From positions 1,240,001 to 1,304,000 of the forward strand of contig NZ_CP045430.1 in NCBI RefSeq assembly GCF_005886805.2: a DNA stretch of 64,000 bases, read 5' to 3'. Shown here one piece after another: positions 19,049 to 28,382 of this stretch. The translations under genes were made by a program, and so were the position numbers. Below the pieces are notes generated by a model that saw nothing but the letters and a program-made list of their open reading frames with translations, was not told the DNA's origin and did not search any database. The DNA comes from Pseudoalteromonas rubra. GTDB taxonomy: Bacteria; Pseudomonadota; Gammaproteobacteria; Enterobacterales; Alteromonadaceae. Numbering within the stretch: position 1 is the stretch's first letter; every line of letters starts with the position of its first letter.

Positions 19049-19079
19049 AAAGACCGATACTGGTTAGTATCGGTCTTTA
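19049..19079 (+). terminator. intrinsic terminator after the KAP pseudogene
   Basis: AAAGACCGATACT pairs perfectly with AGTATCGGTCTTT across a GGTT loop and is followed by ATTTTACT, 55 bases after the KAP stop. Its good state suggests that the KAP gene was lost recently. Confidence 0.85.
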
Positions 19080-19622
19080 TTTTACTAGGAATCACCATTA
19101 TCAAAATCGACCACCGACAGCATTGTTGAAAATTGGCAAAAGAACGGGGTAAAGAAAGGCTCTTCGGGGGCCGAGTAAGAAGTTTAATAACTATAAACAT
19201 CAGAGCTGGCGAATGACGGATAAACGTCGTGAACAAAATTGAACGCAAATCTATACCTTTAAGTAAGAGGCTAGCCATTGTCGATACCGATATAGGCTAA
19301 ATAACACAGATACTGATACTCTGAGGGGATAAACTAGAAAATGACCATATTTAACATAATATAAATTATAGGATGTTAAATAATTAGTCCTATAATGAAT
19401 ATCACAAGCGTATTCTCCGGTTTTCCAACCTCAAAAATTAGCTTAAAACGAGACATCACAACTTGAAATACCTTAGAGCTCACAGTACACGGCCTATCAG
19501 CCGGAGAACTTAGCGCTATGCCTCACCAAGAGGTAGATTCTGATACTAAGTAAAGATCTACCTCTCGAGCCAAATTCTGACGCATCTACCGTAGCTGTAT
19601 TTTCAGGCAGTTAATAGCTAGT
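19080..19622. other. 540-bp gap with degenerate coding-like sequence and an inverted repeat
   Basis: No intact gene is supported. The segment 19090-19280 gives broken protein-like translations in more than one frame and may be the remains of a mobile element, but I cannot name it. An 11-bp inverted repeat (AAGAGGTAGAT-type arms around 15-17 bases) lies at 19530-19566, between it and asd, without a U tract. asd ends at 19623. Confidence 0.4.
19530..19566. repeat. inverted repeat downstream of asd
   Basis: AGAGGTAGAT and ATCTACCTCT are exact reverse complements separated by 17 bases. It could form the 3' hairpin of asd mRNA, but no T run follows on the asd strand. Confidence 0.6.
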
Positions 19623-20735
19623 TTATTGCTCAACAATGATCCGAAGCATACGGCGCAAAGGCTCTGCGGCGCCCCATAAGAGCTGATCACCCACAGTGAA
19701 TGCGCTGATGTATTGCGGGCCTATAGTCAATTTACGAATTCTGCCGACCGGAATGCTTAATGTACCGGTGACTTTAACAGGCGTAAGTTCCTGCTCCGTA
19801 ATCGTTCGATCGTTTGGGATCACCTTTACCCATTCGTTATGCGATGCCAGAATTTCTTCGATTTTTTCAACAGGAATATCTTCGCGAAGTTTGATCGTCA
19901 GCGCCTGAGCATGGCAGCGCATTGCGCCAATTCGAACACAGATCCCATCAACAGGGATCGGTTGTTTACTCGAACCCAGAATCTTATTCGCTTCAACCTG
20001 AGCTTTCCATTCTTCTTTGCTTTGGCCACTTTCCATAGGTACATCGATCCAGGGAATTAAGCTGCCGGCGAGCGGGACGCCAAACTGATCAGTTGGCAAG
20101 CTGTCGGACTTTAGCTTTTCAGCGACCAGTTTATCTATTTCCAGTATTGCCGCACCTGGGTCGTCCAATTGTGCTTTAACTGAATCATGTATTTCACCCA
20201 TCTGGGCGATCAGTTCTTTCATATTACGCGCGCCGGCACCCGATGCCGCCTGATAGGTCATCGGACTCACCCATTCTATCAAGTCTTGCTCAAACAAGCC
20301 GCCAAGTGCCAGCAACATCAAAGAAACGGTACAATTTCCGCCAACAAAGGTATTAACGCCCTGCTCCAGGCCTTGCTTAATAACGTCTTTGTTAACTGGA
20401 TCCAGCACAATAATACTGTCGGATGACATTCTTAATGCTGATGCCGCATCTATCCAATAGCCATTCCACTCTTTGCCTTTCAAGTCACTGTATACAGACT
20501 TGGTATAATCTCCGCCCTGGCAGGATAAAATGATGTCCATTTGCGACAGGCTATTGAGATCATAAGCATCCAAGAGTGCTTTAGACTCGCCGTTTACTTC
20601 CGGTCCTGGCTGCCCGGCTTGAGATGTGGTAAAGAAATAAGGTTCAATATCAGAAAAGTCATTTTCTTCATGCATACGTTGCATCAATACAGAGCCGACC
20701 ATTCCACGCCAACCAATTAGTCCTACTTTTTTCAT
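19623..20735 (-). CDS. asd: aspartate-semialdehyde dehydrogenase
   Basis: Reduces aspartyl-4-phosphate to aspartate semialdehyde with NADPH, the branch point to lysine/diaminopimelate, threonine and methionine; essential for peptidoglycan. The 370 residues match the gammaproteobacterial type (E. coli 367). The nucleotide-binding loop [17 protein letters not shown] lies at 5-21, catalytic Cys135 in [11 protein letters not shown], and the substrate-binding region [14 protein letters not shown] and [11 protein letters not shown] follow. The ATG at 20735 is preceded by AAAAAAAGGTAATACC, giving AAGG at a suitable distance. It is a single gene; an unusual structured leader with its own terminator lies 120-260 bp upstream and may control it. 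Confidence 0.97.
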   Translation of the reverse strand: MKKVGLIGWRGMVGSVLMQRMHEENDFSDIEPYFFTTSQAGQPGPEVNGESKALLDAYDLNSLSQMDIILSCQGGDYTKSVYSDLKGKEWNGYWIDAASALRMSSDSIIVLDPVNKDVIKQGLEQGVNTFVGGNCTVSLMLLALGGLFEQDLIEWVSPMTYQAASGAGARNMKELIAQMGEIHDSVKAQLDDPGAAILEIDKLVAEKLKSDSLPTDQFGVPLAGSLIPWIDVPMESGQSKEEWKAQVEANKILGSSKQPIPVDGICVRIGAMRCHAQALTIKLREDIPVEKIEEILASHNEWVKVIPNDRTITEQELTPVKVTGTLSIPVGRIRKLTIGPQYISAFTVGDQLLWGAAEPLRRMLRIIVEQ

Positions 20736-20855
20736 GGTATTACCTTTTTTTGAATCATTGAGTACTTTGCGTGAGAGGTATGTCTAGACGTCTAAAAATA
20801 GCAAACATTATCCGAAGAAACTATACTTTTAACGTTAAACTTGTACATAAATTAT

Positions 20856-20880
20856 AAAAAACCCCGCATAAGCGGGGTTT
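20856..20880 (-). terminator. intrinsic terminator upstream of asd (leader or small RNA end)
   Basis: AAACCCCGC pairs with GCGGGGTTT around a four-base loop; on the minus strand it is followed by TTTTTTATA. It lies 120 bp before the asd start and 455 bp past the TonB receptor's own terminator, so it must end another transcript. Confidence 0.85.
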
Positions 20881-20995
20881 GGATACAACATGTAAAGGTT
20901 GTGTCCCATACTGCCGCCTAAGCAACAGTTTAGAACTAGGTTGTTAGCAATCAGAAACTCATTCTAATTGCCAAAATTCTGATTTTGTATGTGAG
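20856..20995 (-). ncRNA. putative structured leader RNA or small RNA upstream of asd
   Basis: On the minus strand a sigma70-like promoter (TTGAAC at 21029-21024, 17-bp spacer, CATACT at 21006-21001) would start RNA near 20995. The RNA has paired arms AATCAGAA/TTCTGATT (loop 19), a small ACAAC/GTTGT hairpin, then the terminator at 20880-20856. No lysine riboswitch consensus or leader peptide rich in regulatory codons was found. It could be an attenuator for asd or an independent RNA of about 140 nt. Confidence 0.4.
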
Positions 20996-21000
20996 AACAA

Positions 21001-21029
21001 AGTATGGCTTAATTCTAACAAGGGTTCAA
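21001..21029 (-). promoter_or_regulatory. candidate sigma70 promoter for the asd leader/small RNA
   Basis: TTGAAC and CATACT are separated by exactly 17 bp, read on the minus strand, with the expected start about 140 nt before a strong terminator. Confidence 0.45.
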
Positions 21030-21278
21030 GAAATTTTGATTACAACGATCTGAAAAGTAAGAAAATATTTTCCCAATTTAGTAAAACCACAAATATCACA
21101 TAAGTTTAACCTTATCACCAACTTAAACCACAAAAATTGACTTAGAGCAAATTTAAGAACACCACAAAAGGATCAAACAAGCATCGCTTTCATTTGTACC
21201 CATCTTTTGGTGAGCGTACTCTTCTGACATTCAGCTTTATGCAAAAGTACTGGCGCGTTTCCTAGGGGGGAAATTGAA

Positions 21279-21317
21279 TAAAAAAAGCCTTCGGGACTCA
21301 ACAGACCGAAGGCTTTT
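21279..21317 (-). terminator. intrinsic terminator of the TonB-dependent receptor gene
   Basis: AAAAGCCTTCGG pairs with CCGAAGGCTTTT (12 bp) around an 11-base loop, and a T run follows on the minus strand, 20 bases past the stop. Confidence 0.9.
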
Positions 21318-21336
21318 GGATTTCTAAAAAACTAAC

Positions 21337-24024
21337 TTAGAATTCGTACTTGTAGCTCAGACTTACGCTAGTGCCCACCTCTTTTTGCCGCACTATAAAG
21401 TCAGACTGAGTCACTTCCTGTTCTTCATCAAGTAAGTTCTGAACCTTGAACTTAACTTGTGAATTGAAGTCCGGGTACCAAGTGTAAACTAGGTCTAGAG
21501 AATGGAATGGCTGCTCAAACGCGTCTTCACGACCACCGATACCAGATGCCAGAATACGTTCACCAAACACATTATACACAAGTGAACTACTGTGCTGACC
21601 ATCTGCAGAATCATAGTTAAGCTGCAAGTTTACTACATACTTAGAATGTCCCGTCATACGCTTGGTTGGATTCGTCAGGTTACCTGCTCTTGCCGGATCA
21701 ATTTCAACTTCGGAGTCACTCAATGTTACGTTACCCGATGTAAAGAACCCACTGACTACGCCTGATAAATCGTAAAGCCACTCGGCTTCAACACCGTACA
21801 CTTCAACAGTGTCGCCGTTTACAAATGTGGCTGTATAATCTTCATCGCCAACTTGCAATATCGACTCTATCGGCGCTGTAATATCTTTATAGAACGCGCC
21901 TACCGAGAAGTTGTCGCCATTATCCATATAGTATTCAAATCGTGCATCATAATTATTCAGTTCGCTGCTCTTGAGTCCCGAAACACCGATTGTCCGAATA
22001 TCGGTTAATGGATCAAAATATGCGACCGGAACTAATTCACGTAAATCAGGGCGAACAACTGTTTCACCATAACCAAATCGTATCTGATACTTCTCACCGC
22101 CGAGATAAGTCATAGACAGTGCGTTAAAGAAATCATCTTCGTTAACTGTACCAGCAAGGATCCGCTCTTCCGAATAGATAGTGCTGTGCGTGACACGATC
22201 AAAAACCAAGCTTGAGGTACCAATCGACACCTGTTTGAAGTCTTCATAGCGAATACCGCCACTTAAACGCCAGGTGTTATTGAAAATTGCGTCAAACTCA
22301 AAGTAGCCAGCATCTATTTTCTGTGCTGCGATGTAGTCATCAGCGCTTGGAGCCGTAGGTTCATTGAACGCGATCAAAAAATCGTTATTAGAAACAAAGT
22401 CATCACTCAAGTAAGAAGTAATACCATTGATTCCCTCTAAATCGGAATTTACCGGAATTGCAATGTTTGTCTCATTGTGGATCGCAAAGCCTGAAGTCGA
22501 GTAAACACGTGCACGGTCGACGAAATCATAACCAGCTTTAAAAGTTAGTTCGATGTTCTCGAGATACAAGGGTAACGTCAGGTTTCCGCCGTACGACTTA
22601 ACGTTATCTTCCATTTCAGTATATGAATAGAGGATACGGTTATCGTCGCCCGTTACTATTGAGTCTTGATAAGTTTCAGCTTCATCAAAATTGTCAATGA
22701 AGTTATAACCAATATTGGTAGGGATCTTTGTTTCAGCCTTTGACTCTGTATACTGCCAATCGACTCCGATACCCATGTAGTCCATGAATGTGTGTTGGCC
22801 AACAACCTGATCGATATCCAAAATACGCTCTTCATAGTTAAAGTCGTAATTGCGATACGCCTGGCCCGTTGCAGCTTTCGTTCTTACTGTACTACCATTA
22901 GGACTCTCTGATGTGGAGAGTTCTGACTCCTCCTCAGTATCCTCCAGGTAAATTTTTGAATAAGAAATATTGTGCTGCTCATATTTATAGCCCAGATTGA
23001 ATACACCACTGATGCGCTCTGTTTGCGTCGTCTCTTTTGAGTCCTTTACCGTCACATAACAAGAATTAGTTGCGTCTTCTGCTGTCTCTAATGTTGTTTT
23101 ACATCCTTCCTGAAATGACTGATCTAGGACTGCTGTCATTCGTTCCGAATATTTCCAGTCGTTGTCATAAGATGCCGCAGCCAGAAAACCGATCGTTCCG
23201 CCAAGCCAACTTTCATCAAAGCTGTTACCAATGCTCGCTTTTATATCATAGTTAGGATCCAGAGACTCTTCCTTGACACGAATATCTCGAGGTAATTCGA
23301 GTACCAAAGACTTATTAACTGCAAGTGCCTGGTCTGCGGGAGTCAGATCTCCATCACCGGTAAACCCTTCACGCTCAACGATGCCTCGCAGGGAAAGATC
23401 ACCACGATACCTAACTATTGCTGTCTGAACCGCGACGGGAATACCACTATCATTTCTGTTAAACGTGTATCCATCCTGAGAGTTAAGATTCTGACCAACT
23501 CCTACCTCAATATTGGCTACAAACTCGCTCGGAACTGACTTAGTTCGAATGTCTATGTTACCCCCGCCAAATGCAGCTGGCATAGAAGGAGAATAGGCTT
23601 TTTGAACAGCCAGGCTCTCTATGATGCTCGATGGGAATATGTCCAGAGGAATAACGTTGCGGGTCAGATCCGGGCTAGGTACCGCTGCACCATTTAATCG
23701 AGCACTTGAGTAACGCTCACCCAGGCCACGTACGTAGATGAATTTACCATCAACAAGCGTAAGACCCGTTACACGTCGCAGCGCAGATGCTACGTCGCTA
23801 TCACCGGTACGAGAGAGTTGCTCTGCACCAAGGATATCGGCTACGAAAGCCTGATTTTTACGCTCTTCAATAACAGCCGCAGCACTACCTTGTAGACGTG
23901 AGCCGACTGCAACAACTTCTTCAATTTCCTGCGCTTCTTCAGCAAATACAGGCGCAGTCATACCGACGGACAAAGAAGCACCTACTGCCAAAGCGACTTT
24001 TCTTAATTTTATCTGCGTATTCAT
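21337..24024 (-). CDS. TonB-dependent outer-membrane receptor
   Basis: An outer-membrane beta-barrel that imports a ligand using TonB energy. I choose the ATG at 24024 (895 residues), with AGGATTGCAA before it and the signal peptide MNTQIKLRKVALAVGASLSV; the frame extends 13 codons further up. The plug domain (about 50-170) includes a TonB-box-like IEEVVAVGSRL and FIYVRGLGERYSSARLNGAA, then VQKAYSPSMPAAFGGGNIDI. The barrel ends in the expected aromatic C-terminus SLSYKYEF. The plug pattern resembles receptors annotated for unknown substrates that co-occur with a beta-helix lipoprotein, present here just upstream. The six-gene TonB2 operon upstream is the likely energy source. Ligand not predictable from sequence alone. 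Confidence 0.93.
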   Translation of the reverse strand: MNTQIKLRKVALAVGASLSVGMTAPVFAEEAQEIEEVVAVGSRLQGSAAAVIEERKNQAFVADILGAEQLSRTGDSDVASALRRVTGLTLVDGKFIYVRGLGERYSSARLNGAAVPSPDLTRNVIPLDIFPSSIIESLAVQKAYSPSMPAAFGGGNIDIRTKSVPSEFVANIEVGVGQNLNSQDGYTFNRNDSGIPVAVQTAIVRYRGDLSLRGIVEREGFTGDGDLTPADQALAVNKSLVLELPRDIRVKEESLDPNYDIKASIGNSFDESWLGGTIGFLAAASYDNDWKYSERMTAVLDQSFQEGCKTTLETAEDATNSCYVTVKDSKETTQTERISGVFNLGYKYEQHNISYSKIYLEDTEEESELSTSESPNGSTVRTKAATGQAYRNYDFNYEERILDIDQVVGQHTFMDYMGIGVDWQYTESKAETKIPTNIGYNFIDNFDEAETYQDSIVTGDDNRILYSYTEMEDNVKSYGGNLTLPLYLENIELTFKAGYDFVDRARVYSTSGFAIHNETNIAIPVNSDLEGINGITSYLSDDFVSNNDFLIAFNEPTAPSADDYIAAQKIDAGYFEFDAIFNNTWRLSGGIRYEDFKQVSIGTSSLVFDRVTHSTIYSEERILAGTVNEDDFFNALSMTYLGGEKYQIRFGYGETVVRPDLRELVPVAYFDPLTDIRTIGVSGLKSSELNNYDARFEYYMDNGDNFSVGAFYKDITAPIESILQVGDEDYTATFVNGDTVEVYGVEAEWLYDLSGVVSGFFTSGNVTLSDSEVEIDPARAGNLTNPTKRMTGHSKYVVNLQLNYDSADGQHSSSLVYNVFGERILASGIGGREDAFEQPFHSLDLVYTWYPDFNSQVKFKVQNLLDEEQEVTQSDFIVRQKEVGTSVSLSYKYEF

Positions 24025-24046
24025 TTGCAATCCTGATAAAACTCGT

Positions 24047-24069
24047 AAAAAAGGCGCAATCAATGCGCC
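24047..24069 (-). terminator. terminator-like hairpin between lipoprotein and TonB receptor genes
   Basis: GGCGCA/TGCGCC stem with loop ATCAA, followed on the minus strand by six T. It lies 46 bases past the lipoprotein stop and only 23 bases before the receptor start, so it probably lowers read-through into the receptor. Confidence 0.7.
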
Positions 24070-24114
24070 TAGTTCGAAATACTTATTGAGCTAAAAACAA
24101 AGTAATCTTAGAGA

Positions 24115-25842
24115 TTAGTCTTTGTCAGCTAGTTCAAGAGCTTCTTTAACCCACTTGTACCAAGCGCTTGACGTATCTGCGTTTGAAACTGCGCCTACAT
24201 AGTCAACTTCTTCGAAGAAATCGTCATTTAGAGATTTCAGGTCATTTGCTTCAACGGTGATATCAGCAGAATCTGGGTTAGTTGAGAAGCCATCCTCTGC
24301 TAGTACGTCACCCTTTTTATCGAGAATGATGCTCTTACCATCATTATCCCACCAAGTTGTGTAATCCTGACCTTCAGGAAGTGGCTTGCCAGAATCTGTA
24401 AAGTTAGCAACACAAGCAAGTACAGAGCTGTGGAAGTTTAGATTGTTGGCAACTGCGTTTTTAGCTGCATCACTGTCTTTAAAGTGAAGACAGGCTGTAC
24501 CATTCGTAGCGTTATCTTCTTTAATGAACATTGTGTTGTAATACTGACCACGGATAGCATCGTCAAATGTTGCAGCCTGAGAAGGATCATTGTCACGGAT
24601 TGACCTGCCGTCTGTGGTAACAACTGTTACATTTGCAATGGTTGGATTAGATGGAGATACATCATCGTACTCAGGGCCTGTCTCTTTTTCTCCATCGGTT
24701 TCAAAACCATTGTTACCCATGAAACCATCAGTGCCAGCGTTAATAGTCTGGACGATCTTGTTTCCTTCATCATCTTTGACAGTGTAGTTCACATCTTTTT
24801 TGGTTTTAATAGTGCCGTGCTTAATATAGATGAACTGAGCCTTACCCTGCCAGCCAGCATCAATATCAATGGAATCGTCTTGGGTATCAGTTACAACAAT
24901 ATTTTTTATGTTTGCAGCGCCACCGAAGAACTCAATACCATCATCAAAACCCTGGTGAATGTGAAGGAATTCAAAGCTAGAGCCAGAGCCTACTGCATTC
25001 AATGTCAATGAGTTAAGGTCGTTACCGATGCCGCCTTCACGTGGACCAGAGCCAGCATAGAATATTTTAGCGTACTTGATGTTACCACTGTCGTCTGCAT
25101 TGTTATCTCCGCCGAAATGGCTCACGATACCTTCTGCCGGAACATTACATAAATCGTCAGCACGAGCAGCATTAGTACACTGGTTGGTTAACCCCTTACC
25201 GTTGATCATGATACCGCCCCAGTCAGCAAACTGAGGACCAGTGCCAGTGATGTCAAATTCTTCGATGTCGTTTGCTGATGTAAATGTAATCGGTGCGTCA
25301 GCAGTACCTTCGGCCATGATTTTAGCGCTACGAGAGATACGAATAATCGCTTCACCTGAAGCAAATGCCATAGTTGCACCAGGCTTTACTGTTAGAGTAG
25401 GACCAGCCTTTGGCACTGCACAACCTGTACTAGTATCACAGTTTTCACCAATTAGCAGAGCGCCAGCGAATACGTGTGCGCCACCATTAGGTAATGCATC
25501 GAATGTAATGTTTTCTGTGATTTCTAATGCTTTACTTGCGAATGAAGTATCATAGTAACAATGTTTGTCGTTACGGAAGTCACCCTGTACTTCTACGCCA
25601 GCAACGGTACGAGTTACGCATGGGTTAGTAACAACTGGCTCTTTATCGCCATCAGTGTTACCACCATTATCACCACCGGAATTATCGCCGCCTGTGTTAG
25701 TATTATTATTTGTTGTTGTGTTATTTGAATCTGTAACGCTTGTATCGTTTACAGTCGGTGTTACTTCGATGTCACCGCCACAACCAGCTAGTACAAGTGC
25801 AGATGTAACAAGGCTTACTTTGAATAACCCAGTAAGTTTCAT
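24115..25842 (-). CDS. beta-helix surface lipoprotein, partner of TonB receptor
   Basis: I choose the ATG at 25842 (575 residues), because ACGGAGAATAAA precedes it and the protein then begins with a lipoprotein signal peptide and lipobox LAGC (Cys21); the frame itself runs 27 codons further up. After a Thr/Asn/Gly/Asp-rich linker (about 30-70) comes a region with repeating strands typical of a right-handed beta-helix (TLTVKPGATMAFASGEAIIR, then GGIMINGKGLT and NIVVTDTQDDSIDIDAGW). It has paired cysteines and an acidic C-terminus. Function unknown; it probably sits on the outer membrane and helps the adjacent receptor catch its ligand. Similar proteins accompany TonB2 systems in Alteromonadales. 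Confidence 0.8.
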   Translation of the reverse strand: MKLTGLFKVSLVTSALVLAGCGGDIEVTPTVNDTSVTDSNNTTTNNNTNTGGDNSGGDNGGNTDGDKEPVVTNPCVTRTVAGVEVQGDFRNDKHCYYDTSFASKALEITENITFDALPNGGAHVFAGALLIGENCDTSTGCAVPKAGPTLTVKPGATMAFASGEAIIRISRSAKIMAEGTADAPITFTSANDIEEFDITGTGPQFADWGGIMINGKGLTNQCTNAARADDLCNVPAEGIVSHFGGDNNADDSGNIKYAKIFYAGSGPREGGIGNDLNSLTLNAVGSGSSFEFLHIHQGFDDGIEFFGGAANIKNIVVTDTQDDSIDIDAGWQGKAQFIYIKHGTIKTKKDVNYTVKDDEGNKIVQTINAGTDGFMGNNGFETDGEKETGPEYDDVSPSNPTIANVTVVTTDGRSIRDNDPSQAATFDDAIRGQYYNTMFIKEDNATNGTACLHFKDSDAAKNAVANNLNFHSSVLACVANFTDSGKPLPEGQDYTTWWDNDGKSIILDKKGDVLAEDGFSTNPDSADITVEANDLKSLNDDFFEEVDYVGAVSNADTSSAWYKWVKEALELADKD

Positions 25843-25971
25843 TTTATTCTCCGTTGAGTGTTTATTTGAGCTGGCGTTATCATATAAACCATATATTTCA
25901 TTTGTGTGTCTGTTTATTTTCAAAAAAATGAAAGTATCTATTTAGGGTAAGAACTTTTATTTTTCAGGCAT

Positions 25972-25997
25972 AAAAAAACCGCCCGAAGGCGGCTTTG
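25972..25997 (-). terminator. intrinsic terminator of the TonB2 operon
   Basis: CCGCC/GGCGG stem with a CGAA loop (UUCG on the transcript) followed on the minus strand by seven T, 18 bases past the TPR gene stop. It separates the operon from the lipoprotein gene. Confidence 0.9.
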
Positions 25998-26014
25998 GTG
26001 TTGCGATTATAAAA

Positions 26015-27319
26015 TCATAACAGAGCTTGCTTTAACGTTTGGGCGTGAATTTTTTCTCGCTTAACGTATTTAATCCACTGCTTGGCAAGATTAGCTGATT
26101 TTTTGTGCTTCTCTGCCTGTTCAAATGCAAGTATAGATGCATCAAAGTTTTTCAAATTATACTGCGCCATTCCCAGTGCAACATAGGCGTTCGATTCAAA
26201 GGTCAGGTCTCCTTTGTCCAGTGCGCTACGGGCTGCATCTGCTGCTTCATCAAACTTTTCCAGGTTGATGTACACTTCGGCTATACGCTGTAGATAGTTG
26301 CCATGGCTAACATCTTTGTCTGCCTTAACAAAGTAATCTATCGATTTGCTCTCGTCTTTAGACTGTACATAAGCCTCAGCAATAAACGCATAGTTTTTGG
26401 CATTGCCTTCAACTACGCCTTTTTTTATACCTTCGTCCAAAGCTACCGCGGCTTTGTATGGTAAACCGTTAAACAGATAAACCTGGGCGAGCTGAATGAT
26501 GTCACTGCGTTTTTGAATAAAGCCTCTCTGCTTAGCCGTTTCCAGCAAAGCCAATTGTTTTTTCTCTTCGCCTAACTCGCCAAACATACCCGCCAATTGA
26601 ATCCAGTATTCAGGCTTATCAAACAGCTTAACCATTTTCTCGAGTACATCAGCGACCTTCTGTGGCTGGCTTAATGAGTAATATAGTGCCCTTTGTAAAA
26701 CTAACCAGTTTTCCTTAGGTACATTTCCCTCACTCTCTGTTAACGATACAGCTATATTAATATTCTCTACTGCTGATTGATAATCTTTATCCTGGTATAA
26801 AGCCTGTGCTTTTAATACATAGTAATTACTTTTAATTGGTTGAGTATTTATTTTCTTCCATCTGTCTAAATAATCAACCGTTGCCTTGTAATCACCATTT
26901 GCCATCGCCAGCTGCGCAAGACTGAAGGTTGTCGATAATCTCAATGATTCCGGGATCGCTTCCTCGGCGACAACCAGCTCAAATGAACCGATAGCTTTAT
27001 CGAGCTGGTTTTCGTTGTAGTAGATGAACCCATAGAAATTGTGCATCATGGCAATTTCGTAAGAGTTCATACTTCCTGAACGTTCCTTGATGGAGTCGAG
27101 CACCTCAAGGCCAGCTTTGACATCACCGTCATCAGCCAATTTTTGTGCACGTGCAAGCTGGCTGTATACCTTCTCGCGCAGTGCCGGAACTCGCTTAGTT
27201 TTAGTTTCAGCATGAGCTACAGCCAGGTCTACGCCGGGTAACACCGAGACAAGGCTTGGCGCCACCAGACCAGCACAACTTAGTGCACTTACCAACAAGG
27301 CTTTTTTAAATAGTTTCAT
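26015..27319 (-). CDS. TPR-repeat periplasmic protein of the TonB2 operon
   Basis: A 434-residue protein with a long N-terminal signal sequence (hydrophobic up to about 37, then AHAETKT). The rest is helical with many tetratricopeptide repeats from about 48 onward (ARAQKLADDGDVKAGLEVLD, YEIAMMHNFYGFIYYNENQL, NAYVALGMAQYNLKNFDASI). It is the last gene of the operon, 17 bp after tonB2. In Vibrio the equivalent operon also carries a TPR gene, suggesting a scaffold that joins TonB2 or TtpC to other parts. No enzyme motif is present. Confidence 0.85.
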   Translation of the reverse strand: MKLFKKALLVSALSCAGLVAPSLVSVLPGVDLAVAHAETKTKRVPALREKVYSQLARAQKLADDGDVKAGLEVLDSIKERSGSMNSYEIAMMHNFYGFIYYNENQLDKAIGSFELVVAEEAIPESLRLSTTFSLAQLAMANGDYKATVDYLDRWKKINTQPIKSNYYVLKAQALYQDKDYQSAVENINIAVSLTESEGNVPKENWLVLQRALYYSLSQPQKVADVLEKMVKLFDKPEYWIQLAGMFGELGEEKKQLALLETAKQRGFIQKRSDIIQLAQVYLFNGLPYKAAVALDEGIKKGVVEGNAKNYAFIAEAYVQSKDESKSIDYFVKADKDVSHGNYLQRIAEVYINLEKFDEAADAARSALDKGDLTFESNAYVALGMAQYNLKNFDASILAFEQAEKHKKSANLAKQWIKYVKREKIHAQTLKQALL

Positions 27320-27336
27320 AATCGCACCTTTGTCTG

Positions 27337-27942
27337 TTAGCCGTTGATCTGGAATGAGATCTTGTTCTGAACTCCGGCCACTTCTACCGCTTCACCGTTC
27401 ACAACACGAGGCTTGTACTTAAATTTCAACGCTGCATCCATTGCCGCACGTTCAAAAATGTTCTCGGGCTCGGCTTTGACGACAACAGGATCTCTCACTG
27501 TGCCTTGTTTAGTTACGATAAACTCAACGATGACATAGCCTTCAATTCCGCGAGACAGTGCACGCCTTGGATAAACAGGTGCCACTTTAACGATAGGCAA
27601 ATATTCACCATCGCTGGATTCAAGTGCTAACCCCCCTGCGAGATCAACATCGGCCGCCACATCTGCGCTGAAATTGAAGTCAGCACCAGCTGCATCGAGA
27701 TTATTACTTTGCATCTGCGGTGCATCCATTGGCGGAGGCGGCTCTTTTGGTGTTGGCGGCTTTTGTGGTTTGCGTTCTTTTTTCTGAACTGTTTCTTCTT
27801 TTTTCAGGCGTACAAAGTCAAGAACGTTGCCTTTAACCGGCTCGTCCATCTTGCCTTCGCCGCCTGTGATCAGTGCTTGCATACCGAGAAACAAGAAAAA
27901 AGTCACAATACCTGCAATAACGAGTGCTAGTAAGTAACGCAT
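27337..27942 (-). CDS. tonB2: TonB2 energy-transducing protein
   Basis: A 201-residue TonB-type protein: one N-terminal membrane anchor (about 3-27, LLALVIAGIVTFFLFLGMQ), a proline- and lysine-rich periplasmic region (about 56-75, RKPQKPPTPKEPPPPM), and a C-terminal TonB domain (about 120-201) with VAPVYPRRALSRGIEGYVIV and the KYKPRVVNGEAVE core. It passes proton-motive force from ExbB2/ExbD2/TtpC to outer-membrane receptors. The spacer is short, a common trait of TonB2 proteins that need TtpC. Nine bp from exbD2 and 17 bp from the TPR gene. Confidence 0.95.
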   Translation of the reverse strand: MRYLLALVIAGIVTFFLFLGMQALITGGEGKMDEPVKGNVLDFVRLKKEETVQKKERKPQKPPTPKEPPPPMDAPQMQSNNLDAAGADFNFSADVAADVDLAGGLALESSDGEYLPIVKVAPVYPRRALSRGIEGYVIVEFIVTKQGTVRDPVVVKAEPENIFERAAMDAALKFKYKPRVVNGEAVEVAGVQNKISFQING

Positions 27943-27951
27943 TTTCTAATC

Positions 27952-28362
27952 CTATGATTCCTGTGCAGCAATCGAGACATCAAACGCGCCCGCGGCACGA
28001 GATGCATCCATTACCTTGATTAAGGTGTCGGTCGTTGCTTTTTTGTCAGCTTGAATAACAACGCTGCCCTGTGGATTTTCAGCTTTCAGACGTTCGATAT
28101 TTGCCTGAACAGCACGAATATCAACCTGGCGTTTGTTAATCCAAATCTCACCTTTGTCAGAAATCGCAACCAGGATATTAGCACGCTGCTTTTTAACCGC
28201 TGTTGCGGCTTCCGGGCGGTTCACATCAATACCGGCTTCTTTAACGAATGACGCCGTTACGATGAAGAAGATAAGCATGATAAATACGACGTCCAGCATG
28301 GGTGTCATGTTAATTTCTTCGGCTTCTTCTTCCTGAAAAACCTTAGCTAATGGAGCTCTCAT
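27952..28362 (-). CDS. exbD2: ExbD2 biopolymer transport protein
   Basis: A 136-residue ExbD/TolR protein with one transmembrane helix at about 20-42 containing the conserved aspartate (NMTPMLDVVFIMLIFFIVTA) that lines the proton path, and a periplasmic domain with AISDKGEIWINKR and GSVVIQADKKATTDTLIKVM. It forms the ion channel with ExbB2. Start ATG at 28362 lies 20 bp after exbB2. Length is typical. Confidence 0.95.
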   Translation of the reverse strand: MRAPLAKVFQEEEAEEINMTPMLDVVFIMLIFFIVTASFVKEAGIDVNRPEAATAVKKQRANILVAISDKGEIWINKRQVDIRAVQANIERLKAENPQGSVVIQADKKATTDTLIKVMDASRAAGAFDVSIAAQES

Positions 28363-28382
28363 TATGTTTCCTCAAATCTTTT

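Noticed and set aside
18955..19278. 107-codon minus-strand frame across the KAP end and its terminator
   Set aside because: It runs through a perfect rho-independent terminator and into the end of the KAP gene, and its translation does not resemble a domain I know; probably chance, although the region may be decayed mobile DNA.
20736..21000. Lysine riboswitch before asd
   Set aside because: The leader lacks the conserved L-box core sequences, so only a generic structured leader is claimed.
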